Source: an uncultured bacterium (lineage in GTDB: Bacteria; Verrucomicrobiota; Kiritimatiellia; RFP12; UBA1067). From it: 40,247 bases of DNA. Made by a program: the position numbers and the translations under genes. The first letter of the stretch is position 1. Each line of letters opens with the position of its first letter. Shown one piece after another: positions 18,880-27,152 of the stretch. The notes below the pieces were generated by a model. The model was not told the DNA's origin. It saw only the letters and a list, made by a program, of their open reading frames with translations, and searched no databases. The stretch is from NCBI GenBank assembly GCA_902780865.1, contig CACZHC010000077.1:1-40247 (forward strand), written 5' to 3'.

Positions 18880-21426
18880 ATGAAGAGACTGATCCCTGCT
18901 GCATTCGCAGCTTTTCTTGCCGCCGACACATTTGCCGCGGGCCTTTCGACTACACGCGCCGAGATCGTGACGGCGGAATTCGCGAGCTCCGCCGAGGCGG
19001 AAGCGGCGCAGATCGCCGTCGCACCGCTTCCGGAGGGGCGCAAGCTCGCATTCACCTCTCGCTGGGACGACTCCAACTGGCAGCACGTGCCGCGCGCGGA
19101 GATGTTCAAGCGCGTCGGAATGACGCCGATGTTCTTCCTCAACGGCGACCGGGGTTTTCTCAAGGACGCACTTCCGAAGTTGAAGGCGCTTGGCGCGCGC
19201 TTCGGCAACCACTCGGAGAGCCATCCGTTTCTTATGGAGTCCGGTGTCAACGTCATGTTCTACGAAGTGGTCGAGAACAAGCTGCGCATTGAGTGCTTTT
19301 CGGATATGCCCAACACCTCGTTCGTAATCCCGTACAACTGGGAATGCTCGCTTGAGCCGCGCCGCGCCGCGATGCTGGCGAAGATACTCGTCGACAACGG
19401 AATCTTCGTTTCGTCCGACTGGCCGCTTGCGGCGACTGAACAGCCGGCCTCGGAATGGATGCCAGGGCATACGTTCAGCGGCAACGACAACCAGCCGACG
19501 GACAAGACGTTCTACAAAGGGCTTTCAAATTCGGTTGAGAACGTCGCGAAGGACCCCAACTACCCGAAGGTCACTTTCGGCATCCACTCGTGGTGCAAGC
19601 CGGAAGGTCTCATAACGCAGGAGAAGTGGCTCAATGAAACGATTGCCGCGCACAAGGACGACTGGTGGATCACCGACGATGCGCACTACGGCGCATACCG
19701 CTACGAGTTCTGGCATGCGAAGACGAAGAAGCTCGGCGCGAAGGGGAATGTCGCGACGTTCGAAGTCCTTCGGCACGACCCCGCGTTCCTCGGCGAAGTG
19801 CAGCCGCTCACATACACTTTCATCCGCGAAGTACAGCCGCATGCAGACACCTTCGTCCGCGTGGAGCCGGTCAAGGTGTCGTCGCGCGGCGGATATGCCG
19901 CGCTTCCCGCGCTGCCCGCGAAAATCGACCGCATGGAGAACGGCGCGTCCGCCGAGTTCCCCGGCCTCTCGCTGACGGTGAAGGTGGACGAGGCGAAGGG
20001 CGAGCTTTCGTATGAGTTCACGGGCGACGCAGAAGTCATCGCCGTCGTCGTCAACCCCGCGCCGCTGTGGGCGAACGGGCGCATTCTCGCGGCCGAGGCG
20101 AAAAAGACGGTCTCGCTTGGCGCGGCGAACGGGATCGCCGAATACCGAGAGGGCGACAGGCTATATGTTGTCGGCGTCGACTTTGTGAAGGACGGTTTGC
20201 GCGGACGCCTATATGCGACCGAGACAGTTCCAGGTTCGCAGAAGAAGTTCGGCGGTACGCCGCGCGATGCCGCGCTTGTCTTGGGGCCGATCAAAGTCGA
20301 AGACTTCCCCGACGAAAAAGTGGCCGCCTTTGCCGTCCCCGGCGTCACGCTTCCCAACATAGGCGACGGGATCCACCAGTTCTGGCGGTCGATGGCGGAC
20401 AAGAAGCGGTGCGGCTTTTCCGCCGCGGCGTATATCCCGTGGGCCTCTTCGAACAGCGCAGAGTTCAAGGCCGCGATGGCGAAGGCGCAGCCTGCCGACC
20501 GCCCCGCGTTTCTCGTGGCGGTCGATTTCGAATGCGATGCAGAGGGTGAGAAGGATCTCCTCCTCAACCGCGCCAAGTGGGAGAAGACGTCGTTCTGGAT
20601 CAACGGCACACATGTCGAGGCGAAGGGCGGCCAGCACCGCATCGCGGTCAGAAAGGGCCTCAACCGCATCGTCTACAGCTGGGAATGGTTCCATCCATGG
20701 GTTCCGCAGGCCTGCCTCATGTCCGTCTGCGACGACAAGGATGTCAACAAGGCGGTGAAGTTCGTCATGCCGCCGACGGAGAGGCGCGAAGGCGTGTTCG
20801 AGTCGGACGGCTTTTCCGTCGAGTTCGCTCCAGACGGCAGCTTCCGCAAGATCGAGTATGCCGGCAGGAAAGCCTTTGACATCGGTTATGAAAGCTGCAA
20901 GTCGCTCGGTTCGAAGAGCGACAATGCGCCGAAGGCGACATTCGAGAGCACGCCGGATCGACTCGTCTGCACTCGCGTATGTCCGTTCGGCTCGAAGAGC
21001 GACGACTATTCCGAGAAGGTCGTCTACACCGTGACTAAGGGCGCGATCGAGTTCGAGGGCGAAGTATGCGTGCGCGAAGGCGTACAGTGGAAGGGCTTCA
21101 TCTCCTGTTCTACCCTCAGCTTTCCGATTACGTTCTGCGCCGGTCGCCGGCTTGAGCTCGTGGACACGAAGGGAGAGGTGCGCTCTGTAGACTATCCGGC
21201 CGAGTTCAACAAGGAGACCTGCTACATCGGCATCCCGTTTACGTCGCTGTCCAACGGCGAATGGAAGATCGAGCTGGTCGATGCGCAGACTGGGAACTTC
21301 ACAGATCGTCGTCAGTGGAATAGCGATTCCGCGAGTCTCCAGCTCTGTCCGAAGGGCGGGCTTCAGTGGGGCGGCAAGGTTTCGGACGGCACGACATACG
21401 TCTGGAAATGGCGCATCGGGCGCTGA
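18880..21426 (+). CDS. Secreted polysaccharide-deacetylase-like protein with C-terminal beta domains
   Basis: The 848-residue product has a signal peptide (MKRLIPAAFAAFLAADTFAA) and a NodB-like fold at about residues 45-290. SRWDDSN resembles the family's T(F/Y)DD metal motif, and GNHSESHP carries the His-x3-His-Pro zinc-binding pattern of carbohydrate esterase family 4. Later conserved-looking pieces are SFVIPYNW and FGIHSWCKP. Catalysis would be removal of N- or O-acetyl groups from a polysaccharide, fitting the hydrolases upstream. The C-terminal 500 residues are beta-rich with no motif I can name; two segments (SFWINGTHVE, NGEWKIELVD) look like carbohydrate-binding or jelly-roll pieces. 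GAAAGGA precedes the ATG. It is the last gene of the run and converges on the regulator 16 bp later with no clear terminator. The class is fairly sure, the exact activity less so. Confidence 0.75.
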   Translation: MKRLIPAAFAAFLAADTFAAGLSTTRAEIVTAEFASSAEAEAAQIAVAPLPEGRKLAFTSRWDDSNWQHVPRAEMFKRVGMTPMFFLNGDRGFLKDALPKLKALGARFGNHSESHPFLMESGVNVMFYEVVENKLRIECFSDMPNTSFVIPYNWECSLEPRRAAMLAKILVDNGIFVSSDWPLAATEQPASEWMPGHTFSGNDNQPTDKTFYKGLSNSVENVAKDPNYPKVTFGIHSWCKPEGLITQEKWLNETIAAHKDDWWITDDAHYGAYRYEFWHAKTKKLGAKGNVATFEVLRHDPAFLGEVQPLTYTFIREVQPHADTFVRVEPVKVSSRGGYAALPALPAKIDRMENGASAEFPGLSLTVKVDEAKGELSYEFTGDAEVIAVVVNPAPLWANGRILAAEAKKTVSLGAANGIAEYREGDRLYVVGVDFVKDGLRGRLYATETVPGSQKKFGGTPRDAALVLGPIKVEDFPDEKVAAFAVPGVTLPNIGDGIHQFWRSMADKKRCGFSAAAYIPWASSNSAEFKAAMAKAQPADRPAFLVAVDFECDAEGEKDLLLNRAKWEKTSFWINGTHVEAKGGQHRIAVRKGLNRIVYSWEWFHPWVPQACLMSVCDDKDVNKAVKFVMPPTERREGVFESDGFSVEFAPDGSFRKIEYAGRKAFDIGYESCKSLGSKSDNAPKATFESTPDRLVCTRVCPFGSKSDDYSEKVVYTVTKGAIEFEGEVCVREGVQWKGFISCSTLSFPITFCAGRRLELVDTKGEVRSVDYPAEFNKETCYIGIPFTSLSNGEWKIELVDAQTGNFTDRRQWNSDSASLQLCPKGGLQWGGKVSDGTTYVWKWRIGR

Positions 21427-21442
21427 ACGGCGCTTCGTCAGG

Positions 21443-22566
21443 TCAGCCGCGTTCGCGGTATTCGCGCATCGTCATGCCGAACCTGCTGCGGAAGAGGTTC
21501 TTGAGGTAGTTGCCGTTCTTGAATCCGCAAGAGCGCGCAATGTCGTCGATTGGCTGGGCGGTTTCCTTTAGCGCCTTCGTCACGAGCGCAAGGCGCTGTT
21601 CCTGGATCTCCCGGCAGACGCTGTGCCCAAGCACCATCTTGAAGTTTTTTTCGAGAAGCCGCTCCGAGCAGCCCGACGCCCGCACGACGCTTCCAACGGT
21701 AATCGGCTTGCTTGCGTTTCTCCGTATGAAGTCTCGCGAAGCCGCTCCGTGATGCCTTTGACGGGAATCTTCAGCCGGCGGAGTTTCGGCGTCCGGCCGT
21801 TGAGCATCGCGTTCAGTGTTTCCGCCGCGGCAAATCCGCCGCGCTCGAAGTCCGGGGCAACCGAGGAGAGCGTCGGGAAGGTTTGCTCGCAGATGTAGTT
21901 TTCGTCGTCCACGCCGAGCACCTGGACCTGTTCGGGCACGTCAACGCCGGTAAGCCGGCAGACGTCGAGGACATGCTTTGCGCGCTGGTCGTGGGCGACG
22001 AGTATTCCGCACGGCTTCGGGAGCTGTTCTATCCACTTCGCGAGCGCGTCGAACTCGTCCTTCCATCCGTGGCGCTTTCTCCTCTGAGGCGAGTATACGT
22101 CAAGCGATAGCCCCGCCTTCTCAAGCGCCGCGCCGAAGAACCGCCTTCTCAAAGAACTCCAGCGCTCGTCGCTGCCCGCGCTTACGAACCCGAAGTTCCT
22201 TAAGCCGTGTTTCACGAAGAGCCGTGTCGCGGTTTCGGCAAGGGTGCGGTCGTCCGTCGAAAGAACTTCATGCGGAATCTGGCAGCCGCTCGGCGGAAGG
22301 GTGCTCACGAAGATGATCCCCTTGAGAGAGGGAGATGAAAGGAGATGCGATCCCATTCGCGTCTTCCAGCTGCTGTCGATGATTAGCCCGTCGGGGCTCC
22401 AGTCCGCGTCGACGGCAAAGCCGTCGTTCGACGGGTGGTTTCCGCGCATCTGGATGTCCCACTCCGGGTGTGCCGCGGCGAATCGCAGCACGCCAGCAAT
22501 GACGTCCTGCGACGCACGGTGACGCACATCGAGACAGGCGACAATTCTAAGCGGAGTTTGTCTCAC
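21443..22566 (-). CDS. XylR-type transcription regulator (LacI-like sensor plus AraC HTH), frameshifted
   Basis: The minus-strand gene starts at GTG 22566. Residues 1-275 form a periplasmic-binding-protein/LacI-like sensor (RIVACLDVRHRASQDVIAG, DGLIIDSSW, GILVAHDQRAKHVLDVCR, VLGVDDENYICE). The LacI N-terminal HTH is absent. The C-terminus, in a different frame, is an AraC-type double HTH (ASGCSERLLEKNFK, IDDIARSCGFKNGNYLKNLF, MTMREYRERG). This order matches XylR-family activators, which sense a sugar. The frame changes near 21740-21752: the sensor frame reads on to 21580, while the HTH frame continues as AASRDFIRRNASKPITVG. As sequenced, sensor and DNA-binding parts are not joined, so the regulator is either broken or miscalled. 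It is divergent from the gene at 22736, which carries the shared upstream element, making it the natural candidate controller of the locus. Confidence 0.8.
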
Positions 22567-22570
22567 GCCG

Positions 22571-22582
22571 ATAGTTTACCAT
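22571..22582 (-). promoter_or_regulatory. Possible extended -10 of the XylR-type gene
   Basis: On the minus strand this reads ATGGTAAACTAT, resembling the TGG-TATAAT extended -10 boxes at 2450, 22701, 30324 and 38266. The hexamer ends 6 bp before GTG 22566, so transcription would begin at or near the start codon and the mRNA would be leaderless. This is weak evidence from one short match. Confidence 0.3.
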
Positions 22583-22598
22583 ATTTTCTTTGCGCTGC

Positions 22599-22709
22599 GT
22601 TCGGAAAAGATGAGTTTTTCCGTGCGGTTTTGTTTTAAATTGCATCCCCCGCACGGGGGAAAATCTTTTCACCTTCCCCCTTGTGGGGGAGAGTGAAATT
22701 TGGTATGAT
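22599..22709 (+). promoter_or_regulatory. Shared upstream element with displaced -10 (site D)
   Basis: GTTCGGAAAAGATGAGTT starts at 22599 and CGTGCGG at 22621, one base further apart than in sites A-C. The -10, TGG-TATGAT at 22704-22709, lies 105 bp from GTTCGG instead of 49 bp. The extra DNA contains two G/C hairpins. The element is in the divergent region between the XylR-type gene and the secreted protein at 22736, whose start is preceded by AAGGAG. Confidence 0.6.
22646..22689. repeat. Pair of CCCCC/GGGGG hairpins inside promoter region D
   Basis: Two perfect 5-bp stems with 4-nt loops occur 30 bp apart: CCCCC-GCAC-GGGGG at 22646-22659 and CCCCC-TTGT-GGGGG at 22676-22689. AAATT occurs on both sides of the pair (22637-22641 and 22696-22700), resembling a short insertion with duplicated target. 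Alternatively the first hairpin is a regulatory or attenuator structure. Confidence 0.6.
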
Positions 22710-22735
22710 ATGCGCGTTCACAAGGAGAAACAGGC

Positions 22736-24355
22736 ATGAAAAATCCAATTGCGAGCATAAAAACACTTGTCCTTTTGTCGACTATTGCCTTCGCCGGGCA
22801 TGTACTTGCTACCGATTGGTTTAGCGGGACTGCGAACAATAGTGACTTTGATTTAGTTAACGCCACCACAAACCACCCTGCCGAAGGTGTGGAAATCGCC
22901 AACGATGCTTTGTCGATCGACCTGCCGACCAATACGGTTTTCCAAATCACACCATCGGAAACAGCTACAGGCGCAAACAATGGGAAGACACTTGTGGATG
23001 TTAGTGCCGCGGTGTTCACGCCGACTGCGTACGATGACATCGACAATTCTGTTGTCGAAGGTGCGCAGACCGCGATCACCGTTGCCTACGACGAGAATAA
23101 TGCGACAAACTACTACGCCTACATTTGCGGCAACTGGGTCAAGCTTAGCGGCGCAGATCCGGTTGCCACGGCTGTGGATGTGACAATTGAGCTCGACTAC
23201 TCCAACTCTGAGGTGACTAACGCCTCGTTCAAGGTTGGTGAAACTACGCTGTATAAGGCCGATGACTCCACGAAAACAAGTTTTCAGATTTCCGGCGCTC
23301 AGCGCGCTCTTGGCCACGTCGAACTCGCTGGCTATGGCAAGATCCATTCCGTCACCACGACGGTCGAGGCGGTCGCAAATGTCACCGTCACGCCTGGAAC
23401 CATTACATACGGCGCTGACTTCACCAATGTGACGATTACTGCGACCGTGGACGGGACTGGCTATGAGGCGGCTACTTACACTCTGACTTGGAATGATAGC
23501 ACTGTTGGCACCTTCACTCGTAATGGCAATACTATCACGATAACCGCTCCAATTAATCCTCCTGCGGCAGGTAGGTCCCCTGTGACATACGCCATCAATG
23601 TCAATGGAGCGGCAGGCGAAACTCAGAATACCGTGGTCGCAGATACCAGGGCTTGGGTCACTGAAAATGCTGGCAATTATGAAGCTACAGGTACGTGGAG
23701 CAATGACTTTAGCTATGTGGAATCGGTTGCCAACATTGCGGACAATACCTACACGGCCAACAGCTGCACGACAGGTGATCTTGTCACAATCACCTTTGAG
23801 AACCTCGTATATACCGAGTTTAGCGATCTCTCGGTACAAACTCCCAGTGGCACTCAGGGCGCGTTTGCGCTTGCCGAGGAGAACGACGTCAAGAGCTTCT
23901 ACATCCTCGCGAAGTCGGGTTGGACGCCCGCAGCATGGGCCGGCGGTACGCCGAGCACCAATGTCGCTTACACCGTTGAGATGGCCTTCAACTACACGAA
24001 CAACACGTACTCGGTGAAGGTGAGCGACGGGACGAACTCTGGGTCTCTTAGCGTCAACTCGGCAACGGAATTCAATATTTGCGAGGAGGAGAGTGCGAAA
24101 GTGTCCGGCTTTGTATTCAAGGGCAGTGGAACGATGACGGGCATCACGGGCGTTGATTCTCTTGGCTACATGGCCAAGGACAGCGCTGGACACTGGTATG
24201 CGACGATCGATGAGGCAGCGGGGTCTGGCGGCAGGGAGTTCATTGTCCTGCGGCCTACCGGTCCTGCGCCCTCGGGCTGGTCGCTCGTCACCAAGGACGG
24301 TGTCACGAAGCTTATCAAGAACGTCGCAAAGGGCCTGTTCTTCATGGCGTACTGA
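22736..24355 (+). CDS. Secreted beta-rich protein of unknown function
   Basis: The 539-residue protein has a signal peptide (MKNPIASIKTLVLLSTIAFAGHVLA, cleavage near residue 25). The rest is Thr/Asn/Val-rich and predicted by eye to be beta sandwiches. Two similar blocks of about 170 residues (starting at TDWFSGTANNSDFD and near YEATGTWSNDFSYVES) share the pattern VTIEL/YTVEMAF-(x)n-Y-x-N-x-(x)n-VKVGE/VKVSDG, then a Gly-rich GYGKI/GSGTM turn near the block end. They flank an Ig-like segment (NVTVTPGTITYGADFTNV). This layout resembles ConA/LamG-like beta sandwiches, but I cannot assign a family. It does not end in the GLxIxVR tail; it ends KNVAKGLFFMAY. Codon use is less GC-rich than in the enzyme genes. 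AAGGAG precedes the ATG and the gene is followed by a terminator, so it is monocistronic. A surface or adhesive role is a guess. Confidence 0.75.
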   Translation: MKNPIASIKTLVLLSTIAFAGHVLATDWFSGTANNSDFDLVNATTNHPAEGVEIANDALSIDLPTNTVFQITPSETATGANNGKTLVDVSAAVFTPTAYDDIDNSVVEGAQTAITVAYDENNATNYYAYICGNWVKLSGADPVATAVDVTIELDYSNSEVTNASFKVGETTLYKADDSTKTSFQISGAQRALGHVELAGYGKIHSVTTTVEAVANVTVTPGTITYGADFTNVTITATVDGTGYEAATYTLTWNDSTVGTFTRNGNTITITAPINPPAAGRSPVTYAINVNGAAGETQNTVVADTRAWVTENAGNYEATGTWSNDFSYVESVANIADNTYTANSCTTGDLVTITFENLVYTEFSDLSVQTPSGTQGAFALAEENDVKSFYILAKSGWTPAAWAGGTPSTNVAYTVEMAFNYTNNTYSVKVSDGTNSGSLSVNSATEFNICEEESAKVSGFVFKGSGTMTGITGVDSLGYMAKDSAGHWYATIDEAAGSGGREFIVLRPTGPAPSGWSLVTKDGVTKLIKNVAKGLFFMAY

Positions 24356-24387
24356 GGACACCTCGGAGAACGGCCATTTGTCACTGG

Positions 24388-24424
24388 ACAGCGGAGTTTC
24401 ATCACTCCGCTGTTTCAGTTTTAT
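24388..24424 (+). terminator. Rho-independent terminator after the beta-rich protein gene
   Basis: A perfect 10-bp stem, ACAGCGGAGT (24388-24397) with ACTCCGCTGT (24404-24413) around TTCATC, is followed by TTCAGTTTTA. It lies 33 bp after the stop at 24355 and before the next promoter. Confidence 0.85.
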
Positions 24425-24440
24425 AGCGAATAGGTTGCTT

Positions 24441-24495
24441 GTTCGGAAAAAGTGAGTTTATCGTGCGGTTTATATTGTCGGGATTTTGATATAAT
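24441..24495 (+). promoter_or_regulatory. Shared upstream element plus extended -10 promoter (site B)
   Basis: GTTCGGAAAAAGTGAGTT starts at 24441, CGTGCGG at 24462 and TATAAT at 24490-24495 with TGA in front. Element-to-hexamer distance is 49 bp, as in sites A and C. Because the hexamer ends at 24495, the in-frame ATG at 24496 would lie before the transcription start and cannot be the gene's start. Confidence 0.75.
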
Positions 24496-24537
24496 ATGCA
24501 TACATATCTAGACTTTCTGTCGCGTGGAGGACTTGCA

Positions 24538-27015
24538 ATGACAAGGAAAATAATGAACGCTATCGTCGTTAAACATATCGTGTGCGCTTTACTTGCGCTT
24601 TTTGGCGCATCAATGCTGTATGCCGCTGAAATCGCGGTGTCCGACTTCTCCGCCATCTGCGGATGGAGCACGAACGCCGTCGTGTGCGCGGTAGGCGACA
24701 CGGTTGTCCTGCCAACTGGCGAGTACACGATTAACAATCCGCGCGTCGCGTCCATCAGCGGAACCACGGTGACCGCGCTCGAGCCCGGCTTCACCGGCGT
24801 CATTGATGCGAGTTCCAATGTCGGCGGCATCATCGTGAGGCCGGCCGTCGGCGGCTCGGGCCGTGTGTTCGTCGCGAGCATGGACACGACGGTCGTTTTG
24901 AAGCAGACTGGTTCGAGCCGGGAATTTCAATGGTGCAATCCTGAGAACTGGCTTTGCGTGCAGGGAAGCGGCGAGAGCGCCTACCCGAATGGTGCGGACG
25001 ACGTCGCGCTGATTCCGCTCGGAGGTTTCGAGGGACAAGTCGGCATCTACGACTACAACAGCTTCAATGTCAACCTGAAGGGCGGCGGCGACAATCCGGA
25101 CATCACGGTCGGCCAGATCTATCTGGGCAATTTCGCCACGCTGGGATTCAACTGCCATTTTCGCGGCGGGGCTTCGAGCGGCACGATCCGGTTCCGCCGC
25201 ACGGACGGCAAGACGCCGTATTTCGCGCTCACCGGAGGCGCGGCCGCGCAACAGGCGCCCTGGCTGCGCTTCTCCGTGAAGAATGACACCACGACGAGCG
25301 CCCTGGCGCTGGATCTGGCGCAGGGACTGACGTTCGACATGGGGTATGCCGAACCCGGCAACGGCGAGCCCCGTATATTCTGCATCAACGGTTCGCTATC
25401 GCTGCCCGCAGGAAAGCGGCTGCTGTTCGACAACGGCAAGCCGAACAGCAACGGCGACAACAACGCCTACAACTCCGGCATCCAGTTCGAGGCGAATTTT
25501 GCGCTCGGCGGGGAAGGGACGATCCGCAACGATTCCGACATGAACATGCGCGTCGATTCCGAGGGCGACGCCGTCTTCTCCGGCTCGTGGGAGGTGGGTG
25601 GTCGACGCGGAACGGGGCTTGACCCCCAGCCCATGGGCGCAGGCATCGATTTCCGCAAGGCGACGGCGGCGGGCCGGTCCGTTCTTTCGGAAGGCGGCGT
25701 CAAGCAGATGATCGGCACCGGGGCGAGCGACGACTACTTCGTGCAGAAGGACGTGGGCAATACAGGCGGCATCAAGATTGGCAGCGCGAGCAGCAAGTCC
25801 AGCACGGGACTCGATTTCTATGCCGACCGTCTCCGCAGCGTCGGGCATGTCGTCTTGAAATCCGGCGTGTTCGGCGTCTGGCCGGAATACGGCGGCGGGA
25901 ACGGGAACGCGGATATCATCACGACCCGCGTGGACCGGCTCACGTTCAGCCAGGGCCTCAGCAAGGTTTTCTTCTGGGGGGCGACCACTTCCTCGGCGTC
26001 CATTTGCTCCAACTTCGTCCATGTCGTTTCGGCGGACCACGAAAACCTCTCGCAGGTGCTCTACCATACTTCCGATTTCTGGTACGACAACGGAACCACC
26101 GGCACCGCGACCGACCGCATGCTGAAGGTCAAGTTCGACGACCTCGGCGACCATGCGATCGGCGGGGTGATTCCCTGGATGGTCGGCCTGACCACCAAGC
26201 GCGTTCCGTTCCCGCCGTCAATCGACGAAAATGGCTACCTCTACCACGACATGCCTGGAGTGTCGGCAACGATCGCCGCGGCGTCTTCGGACGCCCCGTT
26301 CGTTCGTCTGAACAACGACCATCGTATGCAAGAGGACAAGACGCTAAACGCCGTGCGCTTCGCAAGCATGCGATATAGCAGCCTCTCGTACGCCGGGTTC
26401 GGCGCGGGGCGGACGCTGACCGTCGCCTCCGGCGCGGTCTTCCTGCCGGAGTTCGCCTTTGTGGGGGATCCAGCCTACGACGCCAACGCCGGTACTTTGG
26501 CCTTCGGCGCGCCGGGATACGTCTTCACGCAGGTGACGGCGGACAATCTGGAACGGCGCCCGCGAATCCATTCCGCGATGTCGGCGCCGAAGGGCGTAGC
26601 CTTCGCGGGTTTGAAGAACTGCGGCGTGGTCCTGACTGGCGACCAGACCGGGATCAAGAAGGAGCTTGTCGTAAACGGAACGACGGTAGTCCTCGGTACG
26701 AACACGGCAGTCAACCTCGATGTCGATATCCGCGTGGCGGGCGGATTCTCGGTGCTCGACGTGCAGAATGTCAACGCAGATTTCCTCAAGAAGCATACGC
26801 TTACGCTTCAGGACAGTGGGCACTATCCGGCCAAGGTCAATCTCGCGGACGGGACCTATCGCGTTCGTGAACTTTATGTCGGCGGCAAACCGATGAAGTC
26901 GGGGACGTATGGGTCGAGCTCGTCGGCTGCGGCCAATGTGGACGATGACCACTTCTCCGGCTCTGGCATGGTCGAGGTCACTTCTGGGGCGGGGCTAAGC
27001 ATCTTCATTCGTTAA
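24538..27015 (+). CDS. Secreted autotransporter-like beta-solenoid protein with Ig-like N-terminus
   Basis: The start is placed at ATG 24538 because TGGAGG lies 7 bp upstream and the longer frame (24496) overlaps the -10 box. The 825-residue product has an N-terminal signal segment (HIVCALLALFGASMLYAA). A Big_2-like Ig domain follows (about residues 25-100; VGDTVVLPTGEYTINN, ISGTTVTALEPG). The next region resembles autotransporter-associated passenger repeats (CNPENWLCVQGSGESAYPNGADDV, then Gly-rich strands such as DNPDITVGQIYLGNFATLGF). No outer-membrane barrel domain is visible. The last residues SGAGLSIFIR match the tail of the LRR proteins although the rest is unrelated, suggesting a common sorting or anchoring signal. 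It has its own promoter with the shared element. Function is probably surface display, ligand unknown. Confidence 0.78.
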   Translation: MTRKIMNAIVVKHIVCALLALFGASMLYAAEIAVSDFSAICGWSTNAVVCAVGDTVVLPTGEYTINNPRVASISGTTVTALEPGFTGVIDASSNVGGIIVRPAVGGSGRVFVASMDTTVVLKQTGSSREFQWCNPENWLCVQGSGESAYPNGADDVALIPLGGFEGQVGIYDYNSFNVNLKGGGDNPDITVGQIYLGNFATLGFNCHFRGGASSGTIRFRRTDGKTPYFALTGGAAAQQAPWLRFSVKNDTTTSALALDLAQGLTFDMGYAEPGNGEPRIFCINGSLSLPAGKRLLFDNGKPNSNGDNNAYNSGIQFEANFALGGEGTIRNDSDMNMRVDSEGDAVFSGSWEVGGRRGTGLDPQPMGAGIDFRKATAAGRSVLSEGGVKQMIGTGASDDYFVQKDVGNTGGIKIGSASSKSSTGLDFYADRLRSVGHVVLKSGVFGVWPEYGGGNGNADIITTRVDRLTFSQGLSKVFFWGATTSSASICSNFVHVVSADHENLSQVLYHTSDFWYDNGTTGTATDRMLKVKFDDLGDHAIGGVIPWMVGLTTKRVPFPPSIDENGYLYHDMPGVSATIAAASSDAPFVRLNNDHRMQEDKTLNAVRFASMRYSSLSYAGFGAGRTLTVASGAVFLPEFAFVGDPAYDANAGTLAFGAPGYVFTQVTADNLERRPRIHSAMSAPKGVAFAGLKNCGVVLTGDQTGIKKELVVNGTTVVLGTNTAVNLDVDIRVAGGFSVLDVQNVNADFLKKHTLTLQDSGHYPAKVNLADGTYRVRELYVGGKPMKSGTYGSSSSAAANVDDDHFSGSGMVEVTSGAGLSIFIR

Positions 27016-27057
27016 CCACTCTGCTACTCTACATTAAAAACTTCGAAACAAAAAATT

Positions 27058-27127
27058 TCCAATTCCACTCTCCAACTCCAACTCTTAACTCCAACTTTCT
27101 TCTACACGATCTACACGTTCTACACGG
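27058..27127 (+). repeat. Low-complexity phrase repeats in the leader of the GH5 gene
   Basis: Two short phrases recur: (TCCAACT)n-like units at 27058-27096 and CTACACG units at 27102-27126 (three copies). They lie in the 137-bp gap before the GH5 gene. They are purine/pyrimidine-biased, lack hairpins, and no promoter was recognised around them. Confidence 0.65.
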
Positions 27128-27152
27128 CTTAAACAAGACAAAGAAAGACAAC

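Noticed and set aside
22646..22689. CRISPR-like repeats
   Set aside because: Only two short hairpins 30 bp apart with no third unit and no cas gene.
24496..24537. Longer start for the beta-solenoid protein
   Set aside because: The ATG directly follows the -10 hexamer, so it would not be transcribed; ATG 24538 has a good TGGAGG site.
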